Positions 50,449 to 58,743 of a stretch of DNA of 64,000 nucleotides are shown one piece after another (the stretch's first letter is position 1; every line of letters starts with the position of its first letter). The stretch is taken from NCBI GenBank assembly GCA_035494735.1, contig DATJGS010000011.1:1-64000 (forward strand), given 5' to 3'. The position numbers were made by a program, and so were the translations under genes. Origin of the DNA: DATJGS01 sp035494735. Its GTDB lineage: Bacteria > Eisenbacteria > RBG-16-71-46. Below the pieces are notes generated by a model that was not told the DNA's origin, did no database searches, and was given only the letters and a program-made list of their open reading frames with translations.

Positions 50449-51837
50449 CTACTTCCGCTTCTTCGCTCGCGCGCCGCGCGGGCGCGACTTCGCGGACGAG
50501 CGTGCCGCGGACGAGCGTGCCGCGGACGCGCGCGACTTCGCGGGGCCGCGTGACTTCTTCGCCGTCCGAGCCTTCCGCTTCGGCGTCGTGCCGCGCGCTT
50601 TCGCTCGCGACGCCTTCGCTCGCGCCTTCCCCGACGTCCGCCGTGCCCGTGACGTCGTTGCCCGGCTCGCTCTCGCCGCGACGGTGCCCGGCTTCGGCAC
50701 GCGTACCTTCGATGCGTCGCCGACGACCGCGGCGCGCACGCACACGACGGGAGGCAGGCCGGCGAGCACGCTCTTCCAGTGGTGGCCGCCGTCGGCCGAG
50801 CCCCATACCTCGCCGCTGCGCGTGCCGAAGTAGACGCCGGCCGGGTTCAGCGGGTCGGCCGTCAGCGCGTCGCGCAGGACGGTCTCGAGCGCGTGCTCCT
50901 GCGGCAGGCCGTCGGTCAGCGCTTCCCACGACGCGCCGCCGTCGCGCGTGCGGAACACGCGCAGCTTGGCGTCCGGCGTGCAGCGGAACTCGTCGCTCTC
51001 GATGGGCACGATGTACACGGTCTCGGGATCGTGCGGATGGCCGACCATCGCGAAGCCGAAGTCGCTGGGCACGCCGTTCGCGATGTCCTTCCACGAGTCG
51101 CCACCGTTGTCCGAGCGATACAGGCCCCAGTGGTTCTGCAGAAAGAGACGGTCCGGGTGGGCGGGGTGCTGCACGATCTTGTGCACGCACTGACCGAACT
51201 CGGGATGCTTGTCGGGCAGGAAATCGGCGCGCACGCCGTGATTGCGCGGCTGCCACGAATGGCCGCCGTCGTCCGTCCGATACACGCCGCCCGTCGAGAC
51301 CGCGACCGTGATGCGCGCGCGCCCCGCCGGATCAGGCAGGATCGTGTGCAGGCACAGGCCGCCGCCACCCGGCTGCCACCTCTCGCGCTGCGGGTGATTC
51401 CACAGGCCGCGCACGAGCGACCACGTCTCGCCGCCGTCGTGCGACTCGAACAGCGCGGCCGGCTCGACGCCGGCGTACAGCGTGTCGGGCTCGTCGGCCG
51501 GCCCGGGGCGGATCTGCCAGATGCGCTTGAGCGACGCGCCGGTGTCTTCGGGGAAGCGGATGAGCGCCGCGACCGGATTCGTCCAGTGGCGCCCGAAGTC
51601 GTCGCTCGAGCACAGCTGCGCGCCCCAGTGGTCGCTGCCGGGCGCGGCCCACAGCCGTGGGCGGCCGGAGCGCTGATCGAACGCCAGCGCGTACACGGCG
51701 TGCCCGGGGAAGTACGGCCCGCCGACGTCCCACTTCGCGCGCGCGGCGTTCGAGCGCAGCACGAACGCGCCTTTCATGGTGCCGACCAGGAGGACGACGT
51801 CGCCCTCCTTCACCGAGACGTGGCGCACATCGACCAT
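50449..51837 (-). CDS. Cytoplasmic BNR/sialidase-like propeller with acid-free H1-like C-terminal tail
   Basis: This is a 462-residue protein without a signal peptide. Residues about 10-375 form a BNR (Asp-box) propeller with S-x-D-x-G-x-x-W-type repeats (SSDDFGRHWTN; SHDGGETWSL; RTDDGGHSWQP; RSDNGGDSWKD; RTRDGGASWEA; SADGGHHWKS), the type annotated as exo-alpha-sialidase or glycosyl hydrolase, but no sialidase catalytic residues are evident. Residues 378-462 contain no Asp or Glu and are almost entirely Arg, Lys, Ala, Ser, Thr, Gly and Pro, like a histone H1 tail. ATG 51837 has GGAGG 5 bases upstream. It is encoded between a Memo-like and a MoaD-like gene. Confidence 0.82.
   Translation of the reverse strand: MVDVRHVSVKEGDVVLLVGTMKGAFVLRSNAARAKWDVGGPYFPGHAVYALAFDQRSGRPRLWAAPGSDHWGAQLCSSDDFGRHWTNPVAALIRFPEDTGASLKRIWQIRPGPADEPDTLYAGVEPAALFESHDGGETWSLVRGLWNHPQRERWQPGGGGLCLHTILPDPAGRARITVAVSTGGVYRTDDGGHSWQPRNHGVRADFLPDKHPEFGQCVHKIVQHPAHPDRLFLQNHWGLYRSDNGGDSWKDIANGVPSDFGFAMVGHPHDPETVYIVPIESDEFRCTPDAKLRVFRTRDGGASWEALTDGLPQEHALETVLRDALTADPLNPAGVYFGTRSGEVWGSADGGHHWKSVLAGLPPVVCVRAAVVGDASKVRVPKPGTVAARASRATTSRARRTSGKARAKASRAKARGTTPKRKARTAKKSRGPAKSRASAARSSAARSSAKSRPRGARAKKRK
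50492..50521. repeat. Tandem 15-bp repeat in the basic tail
   Basis: The unit GCGGACGAGCGTGCC occurs twice in direct succession (50492-50506, 50507-50521) and continues for seven bases of a third copy. It encodes the repeated A-R-S-S-A part of the tail, so the tail has grown by slippage or unequal exchange. Confidence 0.75.
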
Positions 51838-51859
51838 GGAAACCTCCGGGGGGTGAAGT

Positions 51860-53233
51860 CTATGGCCACGCCAGCGCGGCGACGCTCACCAGCGAGGTGT
51901 CGGGCTCGTCGGACTGTTCGTAGCGCAGCAGCCGCCCCGCGCCCGGCTCGGCGCAGCGCAGCGTCACGTACGCGGGCGCGAAGCCGCAGATGCGCGTCGC
52001 GTCGTCCTGCTCGGCGATGACGCGGAACCAGGCGTCGGCGTCGCCGGCGCGCGCCGCCTCGATCGCCGCGCGGTCGACCTTCTCGATCTCCTGCTTGGCC
52101 TCGTCGTCGAGGCGCGGATCGCCGAAGCGCGGGCCGACGTGCGACAAGTCGACCGCGGCCACGTACAGGGTGTCGCCGCCCTGCGTCTTCTCGGCGTCAC
52201 GCACCGCGCCAATCAGGGCTTCGTAGCCGAGGTCTTCGCGCGGCGTCCGCCCTTCGTCGAGCAGCGCGTGGAAGCCGCCGACGAGGATCGGCACGATCGT
52301 GAACGGGCGCGCCCCGAGCCGGCGCTGCAGGTACAGGACCGCGAACTCGATCGAATGCTCTTCGCGATGCGCCAGCTCCGCGTGGTACGCGGCGTCGTCG
52401 AGCGGCGTGGCGACGGCGTCCACGAACGCCGTATCGCACAGCGCCTTCCCGAGCGGCGTCTGAAAGTGCTTGCGCGTGAGCGCAAAGCGATCGCCGAGCA
52501 GCGAGTGCCCAGTACCGAAGATCACGACGCGCAGCGGCCGCGCCGGCTGGTCGCCGAGCTCGAGAAACGCGCGCGCGATGGCGCCGCCCGCGCGGCGCGG
52601 GTCGAGATGCGGCGCGAGCAGCGCACGGGGCCGCGCGTCGGTCGCGGCGACCGGCTCGCCCGCCGCGTCGCGTACGGCGGCGGCTTCGGCGAAGTGCTGA
52701 TCGAGCGTACGCTCGAGTTCCTCGCGTTCGGCGGGGTAGGAGCGACCCTCGAGCGCCGCGCGCCGGATCTCGAGCGGATGATAGGCGTCGCGCAATTCCT
52801 GGTACGCGCGCTCGAACCTCGGCGACTCGAGCATGAGCAGGCGGTCGAGGTCGGCGATCATTTCCTTGAGCGCGTGGCTGACGCGCAGGTCCTTGCTCTC
52901 GCGCATGAGCGCCGCGCTGAGATCGGTGAGCGAGACCGTTCCATCGAGGAGCTGGAGGATGGGCAGCGCGTCGATGCCCAGCACGGGCTGGCCGCGAATC
53001 ACGCCGAGCGGATCGCTGACCAGGATGAAGTCGCGCTCGCCGTCGCGCACCGGCAGGAGGATCAGCGGGCGCAGCCGCGGATACTCGGGCACGTCGTCCG
53101 GGATCTCTCGCGCGACACCGGGCGGGAGCACGATGCGCGGCGCTTGTGGCCCCGGCGCGTCGCTCTCGGGCTCGGCCCCGGGAATGATGAGGCGTCCCGG
53201 CCGCGGCGGTTCGTTCGGCGACTCGATCGGCAT
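51860..53233 (-). CDS. Memo-like protein (AmmeMemoRadiSam system protein B family)
   Basis: This is a 457-residue cytoplasmic protein. The N-terminal about 170 residues are a separate domain (VSDPLGVIRGQPVLGIDALPILQLLDGTVSLTDLSAAL). The C-terminal about 270 residues are Memo-like, with LLAPHLDPRRAGGAIA, FGTGHSLLGDRFALT, HREEHSIEFAVLYLQRRLG, IVPILVGGF and VAAVDLSHVGPRFGDP. The metal-ligand His residues (PHLD, EEHSIE) are present. Memo binds iron or copper and in bacteria is often encoded with an AMMECR1 and a radical SAM gene. Neither is here. ATG 53233 fits a start with a short Pro-rich leader. It is in an operon with the BNR and MoaD-like genes. Confidence 0.85.
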   Translation of the reverse strand: MPIESPNEPPRPGRLIIPGAEPESDAPGPQAPRIVLPPGVAREIPDDVPEYPRLRPLILLPVRDGERDFILVSDPLGVIRGQPVLGIDALPILQLLDGTVSLTDLSAALMRESKDLRVSHALKEMIADLDRLLMLESPRFERAYQELRDAYHPLEIRRAALEGRSYPAEREELERTLDQHFAEAAAVRDAAGEPVAATDARPRALLAPHLDPRRAGGAIARAFLELGDQPARPLRVVIFGTGHSLLGDRFALTRKHFQTPLGKALCDTAFVDAVATPLDDAAYHAELAHREEHSIEFAVLYLQRRLGARPFTIVPILVGGFHALLDEGRTPREDLGYEALIGAVRDAEKTQGGDTLYVAAVDLSHVGPRFGDPRLDDEAKQEIEKVDRAAIEAARAGDADAWFRVIAEQDDATRICGFAPAYVTLRCAEPGAGRLLRYEQSDEPDTSLVSVAALAWP

Positions 53234-53385
53234 GCGCGTCCTCGTGGGTGAGTGGGGCGTCGGACCGGTCGCGCAGTCTAGCCGGGCGGCCCTCGCGCGC
53301 TCAAGCCGGCGCGCCGCTCTCGGCACGCGCGCGCGGCGAAAAAGGCGTGGCCCGCCGCGGCGACATGGGCGAAGATGCGCGCCAC

Positions 53386-53826
53386 ATGACGACCTCCGCC
53401 ATCTCCAAGCTGCTCGAATCGTACCTCGTCGATCTCGAGGGGCAGCCGGGATTTTGGCGGGGAATGCGCGAAGAAGTGCCGATCTACGTGTTCAGCGACG
53501 ACGCGAACGACCGGATGCGCATCATGGCCCCGGTCGGCGAGCTCAAGGAGAGCGACCCCAAGATCCTCGAGGTGCTCCTGCACGCGAACTACGATCGGGC
53601 CCTGGACGCCAAGTACGCGCTGCGCGGGCTCGAGGTGTGGGCCGTGTGCGTGCACCCGCTGGCCACGCTGGCCCCCGACGATTTCGCGAGCTTCATCGAG
53701 CAGGTCGTGCGCCTGGTGAAGAACACCGGCACCACGTATGCGTCCAGCGATCTGGTATTTCTCTCCGCGCCGGGGGAGGACAGCGAGCGCCCGGACGACG
53801 AAGACGACGAGGAACAGCCTTCGTGA
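53386..53826 (+). CDS. YbjN/type III chaperone-like domain protein
   Basis: This is a 146-residue acidic protein with an alpha/beta YbjN-like domain (SKLLESYLVDLEGQPGFW; IYVFSDDANDRMRIMAPVGEL; ILEVLLHANYDRALDAKYAL; VWAVCVHPLATLAPDDFASFIEQVVRLVKNTG). It has a C-terminal tail of mostly Asp and Glu. Such domains act as small chaperones or binding modules. Starts at 53386 and 53365 are both possible; neither has a strong ribosome site. The stop overlaps the GTG of the lipase gene by three bases within GTGA. Confidence 0.75.
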   Translation: MTTSAISKLLESYLVDLEGQPGFWRGMREEVPIYVFSDDANDRMRIMAPVGELKESDPKILEVLLHANYDRALDAKYALRGLEVWAVCVHPLATLAPDDFASFIEQVVRLVKNTGTTYASSDLVFLSAPGEDSERPDDEDDEEQPS

Positions 53827-54689
53827 ATCCATCGGACGGAACCGTCACCCCCATCGGCATCGAAGTGCGCATCGAGCGCGGCACGCTGTTGCCCGGCCGC
53901 GCGTGGTGCGCCGAACAGCCACGTGGGCTGGTCGCGATCACGCACGGCCTCGGCGAACACGGCGGGCGTTACGCCGCGCTCGCGGCGGATCTCGTGCAGG
54001 CGCGTTACACCGTCGTCGCGCTCGACCTGCCGGGCCACGGCGAGGCGCCCGGGCCGCGCGGCGACGTGCGCTCCTGGAGCGTACTGCGCGACCAGGTCGT
54101 GCCCGCCATGCTCGCCGCGTCGCGCGGTCTGCCCGGCCAGCCGATGGACCTGCCGCGCGTGCTGCTCGGGCACTCGATGGGCGGCGTGCTCGCGCTCGAC
54201 TTCGCGCTGTCACATCCGCGCGAACTGCTCGCCGTCGCGGTGAGCGCGCCAGCGCTGCGCACGACCATGCCGCCGTGGTGGAAGCTCACGCTCGCGAACG
54301 TGGCGCGCGTCACGTCGCCGAGCGCGGGGTTCCCGAACGGCATCGACGTCCCCGGCCTGTCGCGCGACCACGAAGTGCTGCGCCTGCGCGCCGCCGATCC
54401 GCTCGTGCACGACAAGATCAGCCCGCGCCTCTACTTCGAATTCGCGGAAGCCTGCCAGCGCGTGATGCGCGACGCGCGCCGCCTGCAGGTGCCGGCGCTG
54501 CTCATGCAGGGCTCGGCCGATCGCGTCGTCGATCCCAGGGGCGCGCTCGAGTTCACCGGCGCGGCGCCGCACGGCATGGCGCGGCTCCTGACGTACGGCG
54601 GCGCGTACCACGAACTGTTCAACGACCTGAGCCGCGCCGACGTCGTGCGCGACCTGATCGCGTGGCTCGAAGCGGTGAGAGTGGTGTGA
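53823..54689 (+). CDS. Monoacylglycerol lipase-like alpha/beta hydrolase
   Basis: This is a 288-residue serine hydrolase of the Hydrolase_4 type. The oxyanion motif is ITHGLGEHGGRY, followed by LDLPGHGEAPGPRGDV, nucleophile elbow GHSMGG, catalytic Asp in GSADRVVDP and His in AYHELFND. HGxGEH and GHSMGG are hallmarks of monoglyceride lipases and lysophospholipases. It has no signal peptide, so it is cytoplasmic. GTG 53823 is set by the GTGA overlap with the YbjN-like gene, and its own stop overlaps the MOSC start the same way. Confidence 0.88.
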   Translation: MNPSDGTVTPIGIEVRIERGTLLPGRAWCAEQPRGLVAITHGLGEHGGRYAALAADLVQARYTVVALDLPGHGEAPGPRGDVRSWSVLRDQVVPAMLAASRGLPGQPMDLPRVLLGHSMGGVLALDFALSHPRELLAVAVSAPALRTTMPPWWKLTLANVARVTSPSAGFPNGIDVPGLSRDHEVLRLRAADPLVHDKISPRLYFEFAEACQRVMRDARRLQVPALLMQGSADRVVDPRGALEFTGAAPHGMARLLTYGGAYHELFNDLSRADVVRDLIAWLEAVRVV

Positions 54690-55369
54690 TCGGCGCGCGC
54701 GGCATGCTGCTCTCGGTGCGCGCCGGTCGCGTCGCGCGTCACGGCACGCCGTGCGCCGCCGATCCGCTCGAGCGCGAGTGGACGAGCGCGTTCTACAAGG
54801 ACGCGGTCGAAGGCCCGCGCCACGTCGGGCGCGAAGGCCTGGACGGCGACGAGCAGCGCGACAAGGGCCGCGGCCATGGAGGCCCGCACGCGGCCCTGCT
54901 CGCGTACGCGGCGGCGCACTATCCCAAGTGGCGCGTCGAGCTCGGTGAGCCGGCGATGGACTTCGGCGGCTTCGGCGAGAACCTCGACGTCGACGGCTTC
55001 GACGAAACGACGGTCTGCATCGGCGACACGTTCGAGATCGGCGATTGCGTCGTCCAGGTCGCCAGCCCGCGCGGGCCGTGCAACAACATCTCGCGCCGCT
55101 GGAAGCGCCCCGACATGGTGAATCGCGTGACCGACACCGGCCGCACCGGCTGGTACCTGCGCGTGCTGAAAGAGGGCAGCGTCGCGGCGGGGCAGAGCGT
55201 GACGCTCACGGCGCGCACGCTGCCCGAGTGGACCGTGGCGCGGATCTTTCGCCTGCGCGTCGACCCCGACGGCGACATGGCCGGGCTCGAGGCCGCCGCC
55301 GCGCTCGAACTCCTCACGCCCGACTGGCGTCAGTGGTTCGCGAAGCGCGTGACGGAGCGGGCGAGCTAA
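54686..55369 (+). CDS. MOSC domain protein (YiiM-like)
   Basis: This is a 227-residue cytoplasmic protein. The MOSC beta-barrel is visible from LLSVRAGRVARHG to ARTLPEWTVARI, with VEGPRHVGREGLDGDEQRD, HGGPHAALLAYA, GGFGENLDVDGFDE, IGDTFEIGDCVVQVASPRGPCNNI and the conserved Cys in the RGPC motif. YiiM-type proteins handle Mo- or sulfur-containing cofactors and reduce N-hydroxylated compounds. GTG 54686 overlaps the lipase stop (GTGA). The stop interlocks with that of the convergent glpK. Confidence 0.88.
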   Translation: MIGARGMLLSVRAGRVARHGTPCAADPLEREWTSAFYKDAVEGPRHVGREGLDGDEQRDKGRGHGGPHAALLAYAAAHYPKWRVELGEPAMDFGGFGENLDVDGFDETTVCIGDTFEIGDCVVQVASPRGPCNNISRRWKRPDMVNRVTDTGRTGWYLRVLKEGSVAAGQSVTLTARTLPEWTVARIFRLRVDPDGDMAGLEAAAALELLTPDWRQWFAKRVTERAS

Positions 55370-56853
55370 CGGCCCAGCAGCATCTTCACCGCCGCTGCCC
55401 ACCGCGCGTACTCGCTCTCGCGCCACGCGCGTGGCTGCTTCGGGCGGAAGACGCGCTCGACCTTGCGCACGCGCTTCAAGTCGCGCGGCGACCATAGGCC
55501 GACGCCGAGGCCGGCGAGCAGCCCGGCGCCGAGCGCCGTCGTCTCGATGACGCGCGGCCGCTCGACGGGGATGCCGAGCAGGTCGGCCTGGTACTGCATG
55601 AGCCAGTCGTTCGCCGACGCGCCGCCGTCGACGCGCAAGCTGCGCACGCGGCCGCCCGCGTCGCGGGCCATGGCGTCGACGAGATCGCGGCTCTGGAACG
55701 CGAGCGATTCCAGCGTGGCGCGCGCGACGTGGTCCTTCGTCGTGCCGCGCGTCAGCCCGAGGAGCGCGCCGCGCACGTCGGCGCGCCAGTAGGGGGCGCC
55801 GAGCCCGACGAACGCCGGCACGAGCACGACGCCGCCCGAGTCCGCGACGCGCTTGGCCATCGCCTCGCTGTCCGCGGCGCGCGCGATCAGGCCGAGGCCA
55901 TCGCGCAGCCACTGGAGCGCGGCGCCGGCCACGAACACGCTGCCTTCGAGCGCGTACGCGACCTCGCCCGCCGGGCCGCAGGCGATCGTGGTGAGCAGCC
56001 CGGCGCGCGAAGCGAGACGGCGCGCGCCGGTGTGGAACAGCAGGAAACAGCCGGTGCCGTACGTGTTCTTGGATGAGCCCGCGGTCACGCAGCCCTGGCC
56101 GAACAGCGCGGCCTGCTGGTCGCCGGCGACGCCGGCGATGGGCACGCCGTCCGGCATCCAGCCGAGCCCGCGCGTCACGCCGAACGGCCCGCTGGACGCG
56201 CGCACGTCGGGCAGCACGCTCGGCGGCACCGCGAAGCGCGCGAGCAGCTCGGCGTCCCAGTGCCGCGCGCCGATGTTGAACAGCATCGTGCGCGACGCGT
56301 TCGTCGCGTCGGTCGCGTGCGTCACGCCGCCCGTCAGCTTCCAGATGAGCCAGCTGTCGATCGTGCCGAACGCGAGCGCGCCGCGGCGCGCGCGCTGCCT
56401 CGCGCCCTTCACGTGCGCGAGCAGCCACTCCAGCTTCGTCGCCGAGAAGTACGGATCGAGCACGAGCCCCGTGCGCCGGCGCACGTCGGACTCGAGCCCG
56501 GCGCGGCGCAGCGCGTCGCAGCGCGGCGCGGTGCGCCGGTCCTGCCACACGATCGCGCGGGCGATGGGCTTGCCCGTCGCGCGATCCCACAGCAGCGTCG
56601 TCTCGCGCTGGTTCGTGATGCCGATCGCGACGATGTTGTTCGCGTTCGCGCGCGCCTGGCGCAGCGCGCCGACGACGGCACGGTGCACGCTGCGCCAGAT
56701 CTCCTCGCCGTCGTGCTCGACCCAGCCCGGCTTGGGGAAGTGCTGCGGCAATTCCGCGTAGCCGCGGCCGCGTGCCACGCCCTTGGCGTCGAGGAGCAGC
56801 GCGGTCGATCCGGTCGTGCCCTGGTCGATCGCCAGCACGAGCGCGCGGCTCAT
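55366..56853 (-). CDS. glpK: Glycerol kinase
   Basis: This is a 495-residue FGGY-family kinase of standard length. Motifs are LAIDQGTTGSTALLLD at the N-terminal ATP site, PGWVEHDGEEIW, GITNQRETTLLWDRATGKP, AIVWQDRR, DATNASRTMLFNI, the GVAGDQQAALFGQGC substrate loop, KNTYGTGCFLL, FVGLGAPYWRADVRGALLGL and LRVDGGASANDWLMQYQADLL. It phosphorylates glycerol to glycerol 3-phosphate, the substrate of GlpD encoded just upstream. ATG 56853 starts at the usual family position. The 82-base gap to glpD contains no hairpin I can identify. Confidence 0.95.
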   Translation of the reverse strand: MSRALVLAIDQGTTGSTALLLDAKGVARGRGYAELPQHFPKPGWVEHDGEEIWRSVHRAVVGALRQARANANNIVAIGITNQRETTLLWDRATGKPIARAIVWQDRRTAPRCDALRRAGLESDVRRRTGLVLDPYFSATKLEWLLAHVKGARQRARRGALAFGTIDSWLIWKLTGGVTHATDATNASRTMLFNIGARHWDAELLARFAVPPSVLPDVRASSGPFGVTRGLGWMPDGVPIAGVAGDQQAALFGQGCVTAGSSKNTYGTGCFLLFHTGARRLASRAGLLTTIACGPAGEVAYALEGSVFVAGAALQWLRDGLGLIARAADSEAMAKRVADSGGVVLVPAFVGLGAPYWRADVRGALLGLTRGTTKDHVARATLESLAFQSRDLVDAMARDAGGRVRSLRVDGGASANDWLMQYQADLLGIPVERPRVIETTALGAGLLAGLGVGLWSPRDLKRVRKVERVFRPKQPRAWRESEYARWAAAVKMLLGR

Positions 56854-56935
56854 CGCGAGCCCCGCCGAGCGTCGCGCGGCGCGCCCCGCCGACGGTCGAC
56901 TGGCGTCGCGCACGCGCGTCCGGCGGCCCTGCGCC

Positions 56936-58438
56936 TCACGCCACTTCTTTCGCGCGCTGCAGGAGCGATTCCTCTTCCCAGCGTGCCGCGTCCACGCTCT
57001 GCAGTTCCTCGCGCGTGCGCTGCTCGCTCCAGCCGAGGCGCCGGGCCATGGCTTCCGCGACCTCGCGCGCCGCGACGCGGCCGCGGTCGGGCGCGAGCCA
57101 CAGCGCGCTGCGCCGGCGCAGCACGTCTTCCAGCCGGCGCGCGAACTCGTGCTCGATCGCGAACGTCGCGAGGCCGGCCGCGTCGAGCGGGGCCTGCGAC
57201 GGCGCGGGCAGCGGCGCTTCGGAGTCCTCGATCGGCTTCTGGATCTTGAGCCGGCGCGCGACGGCGGCCATCACGTCGCGGGCCATCACGCGGAACGTCG
57301 TGTACTTGCCGCCGGCGATCGAGATGATGCCGGACTCCTCCAGCACGCGATGCTCGCGCGACGCCTGGCCGACGGCATCGTCCGAGCCGAGCAAGGGGCG
57401 GATGCCGGCGATCGCGGCGAGCGGAAGCACGTCGGCCGCGCCCGGGAGCGCGCGCGCCAACTCCTCGCGCAAGTAACGCACTTCGTCGACGCTCGGGCGC
57501 GTCGCGTACTCGGGCGGGGGCGAGGGCACCTCGACCTCCGTCGTGCCGACGAGTGCCGCGTTCTCGAGCGGCACCACGAACAGCACGCGGCCGTCGCGGC
57601 GCGCGGTGAGCAGCAGCCCGTGCCCGCGTGTGAGCGGCGGATAGATGAGGTGCACGCCGCGCGAGGGCCGCAGCACCGGCGTCGGCTCGGGCGCGCCGGG
57701 CGTGAGCGAGCGCGCGAACAGCCGGCGCAGCGCGTCCGTCCACGGGCCCGTCGCGTTGACGACGGCGCGCGCCGTCAGCGACAGCGGCCGCCCATCCACG
57801 CTGTCACGCGCGATCAGCTCGAACGTGCCGGCCTCCGCCGGGCGAATGGCGACGAGCTCGGTGTACGTGAGCAGCGAGGCGCCGTGGGCCGCGGCGTCGC
57901 GCGCCACGGCGATCGCGAGGCGCGCGTCGTCCATCACGGCGTCCGAGTACAGCGCCGCGCCGACGAGGCCGTCGGGCGCGAGATCGGGCTCGAGCCCGAG
58001 CGCCTCGGGCGCGCGCGTCATGGCGTGCGGCGCCAGGCCATGACGGCCGGCGAGCCAGTCGTAGAGCTGGAGCCCGAGCCGCATCTTCCACGGCGGCACG
58101 CGGTCGCCTTTGTAGAGCGGGATCAGGAAGCGGCGCGGGCGGGCGAGGCCAGGGGCCATGCGGCTGACCGCGGAGCGCTCTTCCAGGGCTTCGTGCACGA
58201 GCGCGAAGCGCGCCTGCTCGAGGTAGCGCAGCCCCCCGTGCAGCATGTGGCTCGACACGCTGCTCGTGCCCGATGCCAGATCGCCGCGTTCCAGCACGGC
58301 GACGCGCAGCCCGTTGCGCGCGGCGAGCCTGGCCACGCCCAGCCCGACGATGCCGCCGCCCACGATCGCCAGATCGACGGGTGCGGATTCGGGAGGCGCG
58401 GGTTCGCTGCTCGGGATCTGAGGGTGGACGCTTTCCAT
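56936..58438 (-). CDS. glpD: Glycerol-3-phosphate dehydrogenase (FAD-dependent)
   Basis: This is a 500-residue flavoenzyme. The FAD-binding motif is LAIVGGGIVGLGVARLAARNG near residue 25, followed by LERGDLASGTSSVSSHMLHGGLRYLE, a hallmark of the DAO family GlpD. RAVVNATGPWTDAL, the PSRGVHLIYPPL segment, ISIAGGKYTTFRVMARDV and a C-terminal helical GlpD domain complete the protein. It oxidises glycerol 3-phosphate to dihydroxyacetone phosphate and feeds electrons to quinones at the membrane. ATG 58438 has GGAG 8 bases upstream. It forms an operon with glpK for glycerol use. Confidence 0.95.
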   Translation of the reverse strand: MESVHPQIPSSEPAPPESAPVDLAIVGGGIVGLGVARLAARNGLRVAVLERGDLASGTSSVSSHMLHGGLRYLEQARFALVHEALEERSAVSRMAPGLARPRRFLIPLYKGDRVPPWKMRLGLQLYDWLAGRHGLAPHAMTRAPEALGLEPDLAPDGLVGAALYSDAVMDDARLAIAVARDAAAHGASLLTYTELVAIRPAEAGTFELIARDSVDGRPLSLTARAVVNATGPWTDALRRLFARSLTPGAPEPTPVLRPSRGVHLIYPPLTRGHGLLLTARRDGRVLFVVPLENAALVGTTEVEVPSPPPEYATRPSVDEVRYLREELARALPGAADVLPLAAIAGIRPLLGSDDAVGQASREHRVLEESGIISIAGGKYTTFRVMARDVMAAVARRLKIQKPIEDSEAPLPAPSQAPLDAAGLATFAIEHEFARRLEDVLRRRSALWLAPDRGRVAAREVAEAMARRLGWSEQRTREELQSVDAARWEEESLLQRAKEVA

Positions 58439-58743
58439 GGCATGGCTCCAGCGCAAGTGCGGCGTCCCGAAGGGCCTCCGTGACTTGGGAGGCCTACCTT
58501 ACATCGTCCGCCTGGGGGCCGCAGCTTGAGTCCGGGTTTCGGGAGCCGCGCCGCGACCCGCCGCCGCCTCCGTAGCGCCCTCACCCGAGTTCGCGCGGAC
58601 GCAACCGATCCTTGACCGGGGTCCCGATCGGGGCGGAGACTCGTGCACGTCTCAGGACCGGGTCGAACACGCGGCGATGGTGCCGGCCGGGCGCCTGCCG
58701 CACGACCGCGCGGATCACCCCTGACCGCGCCTGAGGAGTTTGG
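58439..58743. other. Divergent intergenic region between glpD and a secreted protein gene
   Basis: No gene is visible. TTGACC at 58612-58617 is a good -35 box for the plus-strand gene, but the hexamer 17 bases later (GGAGAC) is a poor -10. CCGATC and GATCGG flank it as a 6-bp inverted repeat. For glpD, GTAAGGT near 58500 on the minus strand is the most promoter-like stretch. Confidence 0.3.
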
